In this document: positions 9,675-18,914 of the stretch, piece by piece
Numbering within the stretch: position 1 is the stretch's first letter
Layout of the letters: every line of letters begins with the position of its first letter
From: Nocardioides pocheonensis
GTDB lineage: Bacteria; Actinomycetota; Actinomycetes; Propionibacteriales; Nocardioidaceae
DNA: 64,000 nucleotides
Direction of reading: 5' to 3'
NCBI RefSeq assembly: GCF_003725535.1
Contig: NZ_RJSF01000040.1
Span: 427,407 to 491,406 of the forward strand
Made by a program: the position numbers and the translations under genes
The notes under the pieces: generated by a model
Seen by the model: only the letters and a program-made list of their open reading frames with translations
What the model was told of the DNA's origin: nothing
Databases searched by the model: none

Positions 9675-10697
9675 GTGATCGAGGATCGGAAGCTCGCCGT
9701 GCTGCGGGCGATCGTCGAGGACTATGTCGCCACCCAGGAGCCGGTGGGCAGCAAGACCCTCGTGGAGCGGCACCGGCTGGGAGTCTCCCCGGCGACGGTG
9801 CGCAACGACATGGCCTGGCTCGAGGACGAGGGCCTGATCGCCCAGCCGCACACGAGCGCGGGCCGCATCCCCACCGACAAGGGCTACCGGTTCTTCGTCG
9901 ACCGGCTGACCAGCCTCAAGCCGATGTCGGCCGCCGAGAAGCGTGCGATCGCGACCTTCCTCGAGGGCGCGCACGACCTCGACGACGTGGTCCAGCGCAG
10001 CGTCCGGCTGCTTGCGCAGCTGACCCAGCAGGTGGCGATCGTGCAGTACCCGACCCTGGCGCGCTCCACGGTGCGCCACGTCGAGCTGGTGGCGCTGAGC
10101 ACGTCGCGGCTCCTCGCGGTGCTGATCCTCTCGACCGGCCGTGTCGAGCAGCGGGTGATCGAGGTGCCCGTCGAGCTGACCGACGACCTGATCGGTGACC
10201 TGCGCTCCCGGGTGAACAAGACTGCCGCGGGCGCCCGCATCTCCGACGCGGCGGCGGCTCTCGGTGACCTCCCCGACGACGTCGCTCCCGACAACCGGTC
10301 GACGTACTCCATCGTGGTCGCCGCGCTGGTCGAGGCCATCTCCGACCACCGCTCCGACGAGCGTGTCGTGGTCGGCGGCACGGCCAACCTCGCGCGCTTC
10401 GGCGAGAGCTTCGACCAGTCGATCAAGCCGATGCTCGAGGCGCTCGAGGAGCACGTCGTGCTGCTCAAGCTGCTGGGCGAGGCCACCTCGCCGAGCGAGG
10501 TGACCGTGCGGATCGGTCACGAGGGGCCGATCGACGAGCTCGCGTCGACCTCCGTGGTCGTGACCGGCTACGGCTCCTCGGACGAGGCACTCGCCTCGCT
10601 GGGTATCGTCGGCCCGACCCGCATGGACTACCCCGGCTCGATGGCGGCCGTCCGCGCCGTCGCGCGCTATGTCTCGACGATCCTCGACGAAGGATGA
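9675..10697 (+). CDS. hrcA: HrcA heat-inducible transcription repressor
   Basis: The 340-aa repressor binds CIRCE elements and controls chaperone genes. Its N-terminal winged helix has [20 protein letters not shown] and [19 protein letters not shown], followed by the [18 protein letters not shown] wing that is diagnostic of HrcA (quoted in parts). A GAF-like regulatory domain with an inserted helical part follows. The GTG at 9675 has an AGGAGA ribosome binding site and lies 32 nt after a CIRCE element. dnaJ follows 8 nt later, so hrcA, dnaJ and rsmE form one heat-regulated operon. Confidence 0.97.
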   Translation: MIEDRKLAVLRAIVEDYVATQEPVGSKTLVERHRLGVSPATVRNDMAWLEDEGLIAQPHTSAGRIPTDKGYRFFVDRLTSLKPMSAAEKRAIATFLEGAHDLDDVVQRSVRLLAQLTQQVAIVQYPTLARSTVRHVELVALSTSRLLAVLILSTGRVEQRVIEVPVELTDDLIGDLRSRVNKTAAGARISDAAAALGDLPDDVAPDNRSTYSIVVAALVEAISDHRSDERVVVGGTANLARFGESFDQSIKPMLEALEEHVVLLKLLGEATSPSEVTVRIGHEGPIDELASTSVVVTGYGSSDEALASLGIVGPTRMDYPGSMAAVRAVARYVSTILDEG

Positions 10698-10705
10698 TCT
10701 GACCT

Positions 10706-11866
10706 GTGAGCCAGGACCCCTATGCCGCGCTCGGCGTCGAACGCGATGCGGACGCCGAGACGATCAAGAAGGCGTACCGCCGGCTGGCGCGGCAGTACCA
10801 CCCCGACGTGAACTCCGACCCCGGCGCGGCCGAGCGGTTCAAGGAGGTCTCGCACGCCTACGAGGTCCTGTCCGACCCGGAGAAGCGCCGCGTCTACGAC
10901 CTCGGCGGAGACCCGTTCGGCGGGGGCGGCTTCGGCCAGGGCGCCGGCTTCTCGTTCACCGACATCATGGACGCCTTCTTCGGTGGGCAACAGGCGGGCG
11001 GACGCGGTCCGCGTCCCCGGCAGCGTCGGGGCCAGGACGCCCTGGTGCGGATCGACCTGGAGCTGGCCGAGGCGGCGTTCGGGGCGACCCGCGAGCTCAA
11101 GGTCGACACCGCCGTCCTCTGCTCGACCTGCCGGGGCTCCGGGGCCGCCGAGGGCTCGCGCCCGGTGGTCTGCGAGACCTGCCACGGTCGCGGCGAGGTC
11201 CAGCACGTGCAGCGCTCGTTCCTCGGCGAGATCCGCACGTTGCGGCCGTGCGCTGCCTGCCGCGGGTACGGCGAGATCATCCCCGACCCGTGCCGGGAGT
11301 GCGCCGGCGACGGGCGGGTGCGGTCGCGTCGTGCGATCACCGTGAAGATCCCGCCGGGCGTCGACACCGGCACCCGCGTCCAGCTCAGCGGCGAGGGTGA
11401 GGTCGGGCCGGGCGGCGGCCAGCCGGGAGACCTGTACGTCGAGGTGCACGTCGCTCCGCACCGGATCTTCCAGCGCGACGGTGTCGACCTGCGCTGCCAC
11501 GTCTCCGTCCCGATGACCGCCGCCGCGCTGGGCACCACGATCGAGCTGCCGCTGCTCGAGGCGGACCTGGACACCGAGGACATCGAGCTCGAGCGCTCGG
11601 TGGTCCTCGAGATCAGCCCGGGCACGCAGTCGGGCACCGAGAAGGTCCTTCGTGGCCGTGGCGTGCCCGGGCTCCGCAGCGGCGCCCGGGGCGACATCGT
11701 GGCCACGATCGACGTCGAGACCCCGACGAAGCTGGACGAGCAGCAGGAGCAGCTGCTGCGCGAGCTGGCCGCGATCCGCCGCGAGGAGTCTCCGGACGGC
11801 CGCATCCAGCCGACGCAGAACAAGGGGATGTTCGGCCGGATCCGCGACGCGTTCAACCCACGGTGA
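10706..11866 (+). CDS. dnaJ: DnaJ chaperone (DnaJ2 type)
   Basis: The 386-aa J-domain co-chaperone stimulates DnaK ATPase. The J domain (residues 3-68) contains HPD at 32-34. A Gly/Phe-rich region follows, then four CxxCxGxG-type zinc repeats ([32 protein letters not shown]) and the two beta-sandwich substrate domains. It is the hrcA-linked paralogue, and a second dnaJ normally sits next to dnaK elsewhere in actinobacteria. The start is GTG. The last codons overlap the rsmE start by 4 nt (GTGA at 11863-11866), supporting translational coupling. Confidence 0.96.
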   Translation: MSQDPYAALGVERDADAETIKKAYRRLARQYHPDVNSDPGAAERFKEVSHAYEVLSDPEKRRVYDLGGDPFGGGGFGQGAGFSFTDIMDAFFGGQQAGGRGPRPRQRRGQDALVRIDLELAEAAFGATRELKVDTAVLCSTCRGSGAAEGSRPVVCETCHGRGEVQHVQRSFLGEIRTLRPCAACRGYGEIIPDPCRECAGDGRVRSRRAITVKIPPGVDTGTRVQLSGEGEVGPGGGQPGDLYVEVHVAPHRIFQRDGVDLRCHVSVPMTAAALGTTIELPLLEADLDTEDIELERSVVLEISPGTQSGTEKVLRGRGVPGLRSGARGDIVATIDVETPTKLDEQQEQLLRELAAIRREESPDGRIQPTQNKGMFGRIRDAFNPR

Positions 11867-12597
11867 GCCTACCGGTCTTCCTCTCCGACGCCGTGACCGG
11901 TGCGTCCGTCGGCGCCCCCGTGGTGCTCGACGGCGACGAGGGACGGCATGCCGCCACCGTCATGCGGATCCGGGCGGGCGAGCAGGTCGTGCTGACCGAC
12001 GGTGCCGGCGTCTCGGCCACGTGCACGGTCGTCGAGGCGGCCAGGGCCAGCCTGAGCCTCCGGGTCGACTCCGTCGAGCACACCGACCGCGCCCTGCCGC
12101 ACGTCACGGTCGTGCAGGCGATCCCCAAGGGAGACCGCGGCGAGCTGGCGGTCGAGATGCTCACCGAGATCGACGTCGACCGGATCGTGCCGTGGGCCGC
12201 GGCCAGGTCGGTCGCCGTGTGGCGCGGTGAGCGCGCGACGAAGTCACTCGCCAAGTGGCGCGCGGCCGCCCGCGCCGCGGCGAAGCAGGCTCGGCGCGGC
12301 TGGCTGCCGGAGGTCACCGAGATGGCCGACACGGACGCGGTCGCCGGGCTGCTCGCCGATGCCGACCTCGCGGTCGTGCTGCACGAGGACGCCGCTCTGC
12401 CGCTCGCGGCACTGTCGCTGGAGGGAGTCGAGTCGGTCGTCGTGGTGGTCGGTCCCGAGGGTGGGCTCGACGAGGCGGAGCTGGCTGCATTCACCTCCGC
12501 CGAGGTGGTGCGCCTCGGCTCGTCGGTGCTGCGCACGTCCACGGCAGGTGTCGCCGCCGTCGCCGCCCTGCTGTCACGCACGCCCCGCTGGAGCTGA
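11863..12597 (+). CDS. rsmE: RsmE, 16S rRNA m3U1498 methyltransferase
   Basis: A 244-aa SPOUT-class methyltransferase that methylates N3 of U1498 in 16S rRNA with SAM. It has an N-terminal PUA-like domain (about residues 1-70, including [10 protein letters not shown]) and a knotted C-terminal domain with [10 protein letters not shown], the conserved [11 protein letters not shown] segment, [12 protein letters not shown] and [11 protein letters not shown]. These are the standard RsmE SAM-binding motifs. It is the third gene of the hrcA-dnaJ operon, followed by a strong hairpin. Confidence 0.95.
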   Translation: MSLPVFLSDAVTGASVGAPVVLDGDEGRHAATVMRIRAGEQVVLTDGAGVSATCTVVEAARASLSLRVDSVEHTDRALPHVTVVQAIPKGDRGELAVEMLTEIDVDRIVPWAAARSVAVWRGERATKSLAKWRAAARAAAKQARRGWLPEVTEMADTDAVAGLLADADLAVVLHEDAALPLAALSLEGVESVVVVVGPEGGLDEAELAAFTSAEVVRLGSSVLRTSTAGVAAVAALLSRTPRWS

Positions 12598-12631
12598 CCG
12601 CTCGGTGGCCGGCGTACTCACGCCAGGGTGA

Positions 12632-12665
12632 GCCCGGCGGGAGGGCACATGCCCTCCCGCCGGGC
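12632..12665 (+). terminator. Hairpin after the hrcA-dnaJ-rsmE operon
   Basis: Two 16-bp arms (GCCCGGCGGGAGGGCA and its complement) are separated by only two bases, 35 nt after the rsmE stop. No T tract follows. In GC-rich actinobacteria such I-shaped hairpins serve as terminators. Confidence 0.75.
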
Positions 12666-13114
12666 CGTGGCGCATCGGAGCAGCCGCCGGCGTGGCGGTC
12701 CCCCGGCTCCGACCCGTCGCACCGTCGCGGCAGCCGAGGTCCCCGGCGCACCGGCTGCGACGTCCCGCGTCGCGAGTCGCCGGGCCACGGCGGGTGTCGC
12801 CGGGGCCCGAGTGATGGCTGAGCGGGAACCGAACGGGTACGGGCACGGCGTGGACCACGGTAGGGCGGTGGGGTGGGAGGCCCACCCGACCGGAATCATT
12901 CCCATGCCGACCCCTTCGGAGCGCATCTCGTGATCGGCGGGGTCCGGGCCGTCGCCGCGTCGCGTGACGTGGCGCTGTCCGCAAAATAACCCCGCGGCGG
13001 CGCTCCGTCCAGAGTCCCAATGCCCGGCAGATCCTGCTGCTCAGCCAGTAGAGTGCGGCCAGTCGCGGCGTACTCGGCCGCCGCGGTGTCCAGGGGGACG
13101 GAGGAACGCGTCGG
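12666..13114. other. Intergenic region without a visible gene
   Basis: About 450 bases between the rsmE hairpin and the GAF-ANTAR gene. Frames on both strands are open only because of GC content and show no protein-like composition or ribosome binding site. It holds a short stem around 12866-12890 (GGTGGG against CCCACC) and a TAGAGT hexamer near 13050 that could be the -10 of the downstream gene. I see no RNA gene with certainty. Confidence 0.5.
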
Positions 13115-13792
13115 ATGTCGGACGACCGGACGATGCAGGTGGCGAAGCACGACGGTCTGGATGCCGTTCGTGACTTCTGCCGCGTCGCGCTGGCCCGCAT
13201 CGGCGTGGACGCGGCGGCCGTGAGCTACCGGAGCTCCGACACGGGGATCGAGCTCCTCCATGCCACCGATGACGTCGCCGACCGGCTCACACAGCTCGAG
13301 CTGACCCTGGGGGAGGGGCCGACGTTCGACGCGGTCGCCTCGAGCCTGTCGACCGCCGTCGACGACCTGCGCAGCCCGATCGCCACGCACCGGTGGCCGC
13401 TCTTCGCCACCGAGGCGGTGGTTGCGGGAGTGCGCGCGATGTTCGCCTACCCGATCGTGCTCGGCGGGGTCACGTTCGGGGCGGTAGGGCTGTACTCACG
13501 ACAGCCGATCCGGCTGGGCAGCGAGCAGCACCGGGTCGCCGAGGACCTCACCGAGCTGATCGGCCTGGCCCTCGTCGACCCGCGCTCGGGCCGAAAGGTC
13601 GGCGGCACCTTCCGGATGAAGGTTCACCAGGCAGCGGGCATGGTCATGGTCCAAGCGGGTACGTCGATCCACGACGCGCTCGTCATGCTCCGGGCGACCG
13701 CCTTCGCAGAAGACACTCGGGTCACAGAACTGGCGGCGGACGTCATTGCCGGGCGCCGCCGGTTCGCAAGGACGGAGGAAGCCCATGGCTGA
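13115..13792 (+). CDS. GAF and ANTAR domain protein (first of a pair)
   Basis: The 225-aa protein has an N-terminal GAF sensor domain (about residues 15-165) and a C-terminal ANTAR RNA-binding domain (about 170-220, beginning FRMKVHQAAGMVMVQAGTS). ANTAR domains bind paired hairpins in nascent RNA and prevent termination; the GAF domain would sense a small ligand or redox signal. The ATG follows a GGACGGAGG ribosome binding site. The last 8 nt overlap the next gene, which has the same domain order, so the two are co-translated and may heterodimerise. No RNA target with certainty is visible in the window. Confidence 0.88.
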   Translation: MSDDRTMQVAKHDGLDAVRDFCRVALARIGVDAAAVSYRSSDTGIELLHATDDVADRLTQLELTLGEGPTFDAVASSLSTAVDDLRSPIATHRWPLFATEAVVAGVRAMFAYPIVLGGVTFGAVGLYSRQPIRLGSEQHRVAEDLTELIGLALVDPRSGRKVGGTFRMKVHQAAGMVMVQAGTSIHDALVMLRATAFAEDTRVTELAADVIAGRRRFARTEEAHG

Positions 13793-14564
13793 CCCTGACG
13801 GGGGACTGGACGGCGGCCAGGTCGGCGGCGCCAGCAGACGGGCGGTGCGGGTCGCGGAGAGCTTCGTGGCTCTCGCCGACACGCTGGTGGACGACTTCGA
13901 CGTCGTCGAGCTGTTCGACCGGCTGGTCTCGGACTCGGTCAACCTGCTCGACGTGGATGCGGCTGCGATCCTCCTGTCCAGCGTCAACCGGACCCTCGAG
14001 GCCGTGGCCAGCTCGGACGAGGCCTCGCGCGTCGTCGAGCTGGTCCAGCTCCAGAGCCACGCCGGCCCGTGCATCGACGCGATGCGCACCGGCGAGCCCG
14101 TCCACGTCACCGACGCCGAGGAGATCGTGCGCCGATGGCCGGCGTTCGGCCGGGCCGTGCTCGCCGCGGGCTTCACCGCGGTGTACGCCGTGCCCCTGCG
14201 GCTCCGGGACGAGCGGATCGGCGCGCTGAACCTCTACGCCTCCGGCGACCCGCTCACCGAGTTCGACCGGCGGCTGGCGCAGGCGCTGGCCGACGTCGCG
14301 ACGATCGCGATCCTCCAGCAACGCAAGTTCACGCGGGCCTCGGTGCTGGCCGAGCAGCTCCAGGCAGCCCTGAACACCCGTATCTCGGTGGAGCAGGCCA
14401 AGGGAGTGATCGCCGAGTACGGCGGCGTGGACATGGGTGTCGCCTTCGACGCGATCCGCGACTTCGCCCGCAGGCACCGCCTCAAGCTCAGCGCCGTGGC
14501 CGGCTCGCTGGTCGAGCGGGAGCTCGACCCCGGCCAGGTCGTCGAGCCCCGGCGCGACCGCTGA
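13785..14564 (+). CDS. GAF and ANTAR domain protein (second of a pair)
   Basis: The 259-aa protein has a GAF domain (about residues 25-180, including VDAAAILLSS and the SHAGPCIDAMRTGEPV cap) and a C-terminal ANTAR domain with the typical ALNTRISVEQAKGVIAEYGG entry. In the ANTAR family the VEQAKG segment precedes the RNA-contacting helices. The ATG at 13785 has GACGGAGGA upstream and overlaps the preceding gene by 8 nt. The pair looks like a duplication, but the two share little identity beyond domain signatures. It is convergent with the GerMN gene and ends 9 nt from it. Confidence 0.9.
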   Translation: MADPDGGLDGGQVGGASRRAVRVAESFVALADTLVDDFDVVELFDRLVSDSVNLLDVDAAAILLSSVNRTLEAVASSDEASRVVELVQLQSHAGPCIDAMRTGEPVHVTDAEEIVRRWPAFGRAVLAAGFTAVYAVPLRLRDERIGALNLYASGDPLTEFDRRLAQALADVATIAILQQRKFTRASVLAEQLQAALNTRISVEQAKGVIAEYGGVDMGVAFDAIRDFARRHRLKLSAVAGSLVERELDPGQVVEPRRDR

Positions 14565-14573
14565 CGAAGCGCC

Positions 14574-15578
14574 TCACTGCACCGTGATCTGCTTGGTGTC
14601 CTGGTCGACGGGGAGGTTCTGGCCCGACTCGTCGGTGTCGTGGACGACCAGCGTGTAGGTGCCGGGAGGCGCCGTCACCTGGAAGGAGTACGGCGAGAGC
14701 GTGCAGCACTCCTGCGCTGTGGTGAATCCCTTCTTCGCGACCGTGTCGCCCTGCTTGAGCTCCCAGACGACGTTGGCCTCGAACGTCGCGGCGCGGCCGG
14801 TCACGGTGAACGGGCTGGACACGGTCGAGCCCTCGGCGGGCGCATCGACCTGCACCAGCGCCTCGACGTCGTCGGGGTTGCCCGCCGCCAGCGGCTCGGA
14901 CGCCGGTACGCCGAGGACGGTGTCGCTGTGCTTGCCGTCCAGCAGCAGCTGCACCGGCACCCGTCCCTTCCCGAGACCCGCCTGGGCGGAGTAGATCAGC
15001 TGCTGCACGGCCAGCTCCGCGTCGGCCTGGCTCATGCCGGCGGGCCGGTCGTGGAGGTCGCCGACGAGGTCGATGGTCAGCGCATCACCGTCGTAGGCGA
15101 CGTTGCGCAGGCCGGTTCCGTCCGGCCAGGGCGCCGTGTAGTCGGCGTCCTGGGGAGTCCCGGAGAGCGCGGTGACGGTGGCCGCCTTGAGCAGGCACGC
15201 GTCGGTGTCGCACGTGTCCTTGGCCTGGAACTCCCGGTAGAGCTTCGGTCCGTGGGATGAGTCGCCCACGAAGTACACGGGCACGGCGCGTCGGCTCGTG
15301 GCGCCACCCGTGGCCCCATCGGTCGGCTGTGGGCTCGAGGTGCCCTGGGTCGGCGTACCGGAGGGGCTCGGAGTCGTGTCGTCGCTGGTCAGCCAGAAGG
15401 CCCCGGCGACGACCACCGCCATCACCGCGGCGACGGCGAGCGTGGGCAGGATCCAGCGGCTCTTCATGGGGACCACCTTGTCGGTTCGGGAGCGGATGTC
15501 GTCGTAGCTTCCGCGCGGGCGCACGTCGGCCACGGCGTCGTGCAGGACGCGGCTGAGCTCGTCGTCGGGCTGGCTCAT
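14574..15578 (-). CDS. Membrane-anchored GerMN and Gmad2 domain protein, possible anti-sigma
   Basis: A 334-aa protein with a 40-residue cytosolic start (LSRVLHDAVADVRP), one membrane helix (residues 42-63), a Ser/Thr/Pro linker, then an extracellular GerMN domain (about 98-230) and a C-terminal Gmad2 immunoglobulin-like domain (about 238-334). The last two domains are known from spore-germination and lipoprotein contexts. The short cytosolic head directly follows a SigE-type sigma gene, with the TGA and ATG sharing bases at 15576-15580. This layout suggests it restrains that sigma factor, but no recognised anti-sigma domain is present, so the role is inferred. Confidence 0.8.
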   Translation of the reverse strand: MSQPDDELSRVLHDAVADVRPRGSYDDIRSRTDKVVPMKSRWILPTLAVAAVMAVVVAGAFWLTSDDTTPSPSGTPTQGTSSPQPTDGATGGATSRRAVPVYFVGDSSHGPKLYREFQAKDTCDTDACLLKAATVTALSGTPQDADYTAPWPDGTGLRNVAYDGDALTIDLVGDLHDRPAGMSQADAELAVQQLIYSAQAGLGKGRVPVQLLLDGKHSDTVLGVPASEPLAAGNPDDVEALVQVDAPAEGSTVSSPFTVTGRAATFEANVVWELKQGDTVAKKGFTTAQECCTLSPYSFQVTAPPGTYTLVVHDTDESGQNLPVDQDTKQITVQ

Positions 15579-16120
15579 CAGTCCTCCTCCTCGCGCGGCA
15601 GCGCCGCACGCAGCGCGGCGGCGCCTCGGGACGCGTGACTCTTCACCGCGCCCCGGCTGATGCCGAGCGTGCCGGCGATCTCGGCCTCCGAGAGGTCGAG
15701 GTAGTAGCGCAGGGCCAGCACCTCGCGCTGCCGCGCGGGCAGCGCCGCGAGCGCGTCGAGCACCGCCGTGCGGCGCTCCGTGCGCAGCACCGTCTCGTCG
15801 GCGCCCGCGGCGGCGGGCACGGGCTCCGGCTGGTGCCGGGTGGCCACGGCCCGGCGGCGCAGCGCGCTGCGCGACCGGTTCACGACCGTCTGGCGCAGGT
15901 ACGCCGGCGCCTTGGCCCCGTCGATCCGGTCCCAGCGCGCGTGCACGGCGACGAACGAGTCCTGCACGACGTCCTCGGCCAGGCCCTGGTCGCGCAGCAG
16001 CAGGACGGCGAGCCTGACCAGCGCGGTGTAGTGCCCGGCGTACAGCTCCTCGAGGGCGGCGTCGGCGTCGTGGCCTGTGATGGCCGCCTCCTCCACCGTC
16101 GTGAGCATGGTCGTGTTCAC
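15578..16120 (-). CDS. SigE-family ECF RNA polymerase sigma factor
   Basis: A sigma factor of about 180 aa. Region 2 contains LYAGHYTALVRLAVLLL and GLAEDVVQDSFVAVHARW. Region 4 contains ALPARQREVLALRYYLDL, SEAEIAGTLGISRGAVKSH and a short C-terminal helix. This matches the SigE family of actinobacterial ECF factors. I chose GTG at 16118-16120; an ATG 12 nt downstream is equally possible. The gene is immediately followed, with overlapping stop and start, by the membrane GerMN protein. It is divergent from the HIT gene, with 79 nt between starts. Confidence 0.9.
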   Translation of the reverse strand: MNTTMLTTVEEAAITGHDADAALEELYAGHYTALVRLAVLLLRDQGLAEDVVQDSFVAVHARWDRIDGAKAPAYLRQTVVNRSRSALRRRAVATRHQPEPVPAAAGADETVLRTERRTAVLDALAALPARQREVLALRYYLDLSEAEIAGTLGISRGAVKSHASRGAAALRAALPREEED

Positions 16121-16199
16121 GCTACTGGGACGCGCAGCCCGCTCCGCCGGTTTACACGCCGGGGACACCGATCCGCCGGGGGCGACCTATCCTCGGTCC

Positions 16200-16550
16200 A
16201 TGACCGCGGACCCCGACTGCCTGTTCTGCAAGATCGTCGCGGGTGAGATCCCCGCGACCGTCGTGCACGAGACCGACACGACCGTCGCCTTCCGCGACCT
16301 CGAGCCGCAGGCGCCGACCCACGTCCTCGTCGTGCCCCGCAGTCATTACCCGAACGCCGCGGCCCTGGCGGACGGCGAGCCGGACACCGCGGCCCATCTC
16401 TTCGCCACCGCTCGCGAGATCGCCGAGCAGGACGGCCTGGACGGCGGCTACCGGCTGGTCTTCAACACGGGAGCCGATGCGCACCAGACCGTCTTCCACG
16501 TGCACATGCACGTGCTGGGCGGACGGAAGATGGGCTGGCCTCCCGGATGA
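16200..16550 (+). CDS. HIT-family nucleotide hydrolase
   Basis: A 116-aa histidine triad protein of the HINT branch. It begins with the metal-binding DCLFCKIVAGEIPA segment and ends with the catalytic triad HVHMH followed by VLGGRKMGWPPG. Such proteins hydrolyse AMP-lysine or other phosphoramidates. The ATG at 16200 was chosen on length and the conserved N-terminus. Its TGA overlaps the ATG of the copper monooxygenase-like lipoprotein, so the two are co-transcribed, although no functional link between them is known. Confidence 0.93.
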   Translation: MTADPDCLFCKIVAGEIPATVVHETDTTVAFRDLEPQAPTHVLVVPRSHYPNAAALADGEPDTAAHLFATAREIAEQDGLDGGYRLVFNTGADAHQTVFHVHMHVLGGRKMGWPPG

Positions 16551-17722
16551 GGCGTCCTGCGGCCGCGGTCCTGGCGGTGGGTGCGCTCGCCCTGGTCGCC
16601 GCCTGCGGCAGCACCCCCGACAGCCCGTCAGGTGGCGCGGCCCGCTCCGCGAGTCCGAGCCCGACCTCGAGTCCGGCCTCCAGCACGGCGACGACCGCAC
16701 CCGTGGCGGACAAGCCGCTGCGTGCGGGGGAGCGCCGGGTCACCGTCGCCATGCCCAAGCCCTACACGCCGTCCGCGCCGACCGGCGTCGGCACCGACGA
16801 CTACCGGTGCTTCCTGCTCGACCCGAAGATGACGCAGGACTCCTTCATCACCGGCTTCAACGTGCGTCCGGGCAACCCCACCGTGGTGCACCACGTGATC
16901 CTCTTCCGGGTGCCGCCCGATCTCGTCAAGGAGGCGGAGAGCAAGGACGCCGAGACACCGGGCGAGGGCTGGACCTGCTTCGGCACCTCCGGTCTGAGCT
17001 CGCAGGGGAGCCTCGACGACGCGCCCTGGCTCGGGGCCTGGGCCCCGGGCGGCTCCGAGCGGATCTACGGCAAGGGCCTCGGTGAGACGATGCCCGCGGG
17101 CTCGCGGATCATCATGCAGGTGCACTACAACCTGCTGGAGGGCGCGGCGCCGGACACCAGCGCCGCCGAGCTCCGGCTCAGCACCGACCCCGCCACGCAG
17201 GCCCTCGAGACCCAGCTGCTCCCGGCACCCGTCGAGCTGCCGTGCCGCCCCGGGAAGAGTGGGCCGCTCTGCGATCGCGCGAACGCCCTCGCCGACGTCA
17301 AGGCGCGGTTCGGCGACGGGCCCGGCTCGATCGCCGACGGGCTCCACCTCCTGTGCGGGGGCGCTCCGCCCGGGCCGGTGCAGTCCTGCACGCGCGAGAT
17401 CACCGCTCCGGAGACGATCCGCGGCGTCGCGGGCCACATGCACCTGCTCGGCCGGCAGATCCGGATCGAGGTCGACCCGGGCACCCCGAAGGCCCGGACC
17501 ATCCTGGACATCCCGGTGTGGGACTTCGACAACCAGGGCAGCCGCCCGACGCCGCCGATCCACCTGCAGCGGGGCGACACGGTCAAGGTGACCTGCACGC
17601 ACAGCCAGGACCTGCGCGACCGGCTCCCCGCGTTCCACGGCCAGCCCGACCGCTACGTGCTGTGGGGCGAGGGCACCACCGACGAGATGTGCCTCGGCAT
17701 CCTCCTGGTCACGCGCCCCTGA
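16547..17722 (+). CDS. Lipoprotein with copper type II monooxygenase-like domains
   Basis: A 391-aa exported protein. The signal peptide ends in a lipobox with Cys20 (LVAAC-G), followed by a Ser/Thr/Pro linker. The rest matches the two-domain fold of peptidylglycine alpha-hydroxylating and dopamine beta-monooxygenases. All copper ligands of that family can be placed: His115-His116 and His193 (MQVHYN) for the first copper, and His297, His299 (GHMHLLG) and Met381 (DEMCLG) for the second. The enzyme class uses ascorbate and oxygen to hydroxylate a C-H bond. The bacterial substrate is unknown. Eight cysteines could make disulphides outside the membrane. Confidence 0.85.
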   Translation: MRRPAAAVLAVGALALVAACGSTPDSPSGGAARSASPSPTSSPASSTATTAPVADKPLRAGERRVTVAMPKPYTPSAPTGVGTDDYRCFLLDPKMTQDSFITGFNVRPGNPTVVHHVILFRVPPDLVKEAESKDAETPGEGWTCFGTSGLSSQGSLDDAPWLGAWAPGGSERIYGKGLGETMPAGSRIIMQVHYNLLEGAAPDTSAAELRLSTDPATQALETQLLPAPVELPCRPGKSGPLCDRANALADVKARFGDGPGSIADGLHLLCGGAPPGPVQSCTREITAPETIRGVAGHMHLLGRQIRIEVDPGTPKARTILDIPVWDFDNQGSRPTPPIHLQRGDTVKVTCTHSQDLRDRLPAFHGQPDRYVLWGEGTTDEMCLGILLVTRP

Positions 17723-17839
17723 ACCTCGTCGCACGGCCCGTACGCCGCGCGGCCACCAACTCGGGTGCCCCGCGCGAGCCACTCCCGTAACATGGAGAGG
17801 CACTGCTCCCCACCGAGAGGCCGCCCGCGAAGGGCACGG

Positions 17840-18883
17840 ATGACTGACACCAGCAAGGCGAGCACCGAACGCTCAGCAGAGTCCCGCGGACCGGGCACGC
17901 TCCACACCGTCGTGGTCCCGACGAGCGTGAACATGGTGGCCCTGCTCGGCCCCGGTGACGAGCACCTCGCCCTCATCGAGAAGGCCCTCGTCTCCGACAT
18001 CCACGTGCGGGGCAACGAGATCACGCTGACCGGCGATCCGGGCGAGGTCGCGCTCGCCGAGCGGATGATCGACGAGCTGGTCGCGATCGTGCGCACCGGC
18101 CAGGGCCTCACGCCCGAGACGGTCGAGCGGGTGATCACGATGCTGCGCGCCGAGTCCACCGAGCGCCCGGCCGACGTGCTCTCGCTGAACATCCTCTCCA
18201 ACCGCGGCCGCACGATCCGCCCCAAGACGCTGAACCAGAAGCGCTACGTCGACGCGATCGACCGCCACACGATCGTGTTCGGCATCGGCCCGGCCGGCAC
18301 CGGCAAGACCTACCTCGCGATGGCCAAGGCCGTGCAGGCGCTGCAGGCCAAGAAGGTCAACCGGATCATCCTGACGCGTCCTGCCGTCGAGGCAGGGGAG
18401 CGGCTCGGCTTCCTGCCCGGCACGCTCAGCGAGAAGATCGACCCCTACCTGCGGCCGCTCTACGACGCCCTGCACGACATGCTCGACCCCGAGTCGATCC
18501 CCAAGCTGCTCACCGCGGGCACGATCGAGGTCGCTCCGCTGGCGTACATGCGCGGACGCACCCTGAACGACGCGTTCATCATCCTCGACGAGGCGCAGAA
18601 CACCTCTCCGGAGCAGATGAAGATGTTCCTCACCCGGCTCGGGTTCGGGTCGAAGATCGTGGTCACCGGTGACGTGACCCAGGTCGACCTCCCGTCGGGC
18701 ATCAAGTCCGGGCTGCGGATCGTCGAGGGCATCCTCGACGGAATCGAGGACGTCTCCTTCAACCGGCTGACCGCCCACGACGTGGTCCGCCACAAGCTGG
18801 TCGGCAAGATCGTCGCGGCGTACGACGAGTTCGACGCCCGCGCGGAGCACCGCCGCACGATGCGGTCGGGCAGTCCGGAATGA
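17840..18883 (+). CDS. PhoH-like ATPase
   Basis: The 347-aa protein is a PhoH/PhoH2-type P-loop ATPase. It has an N-terminal KH-like part (about residues 15-100) and an ATPase core with Walker A GPAGTGKT (about 154-161), the Walker B IILDEAQN, and [11 protein letters not shown]. The family is linked to RNA metabolism, and the gene is nearly always followed by ybeY, as here. The ATG at 17840 has AAGGG upstream; an earlier in-frame ATG at 17765 would add an unconserved stretch. A TAACAT hexamer near 17788 could be the -10 of the phoH-ybeY operon. Confidence 0.93.
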   Translation: MTDTSKASTERSAESRGPGTLHTVVVPTSVNMVALLGPGDEHLALIEKALVSDIHVRGNEITLTGDPGEVALAERMIDELVAIVRTGQGLTPETVERVITMLRAESTERPADVLSLNILSNRGRTIRPKTLNQKRYVDAIDRHTIVFGIGPAGTGKTYLAMAKAVQALQAKKVNRIILTRPAVEAGERLGFLPGTLSEKIDPYLRPLYDALHDMLDPESIPKLLTAGTIEVAPLAYMRGRTLNDAFIILDEAQNTSPEQMKMFLTRLGFGSKIVVTGDVTQVDLPSGIKSGLRIVEGILDGIEDVSFNRLTAHDVVRHKLVGKIVAAYDEFDARAEHRRTMRSGSPE

Positions 18884-18914
18884 GCACGAGCGTGCGAGCG
18901 AATCGACCGGCGTC

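Noticed and set aside
12628-12933. Small frames in the gap before the GAF-ANTAR pair
   Set aside because: No ribosome binding site, and they run through the rsmE hairpin. They show no protein-like composition.
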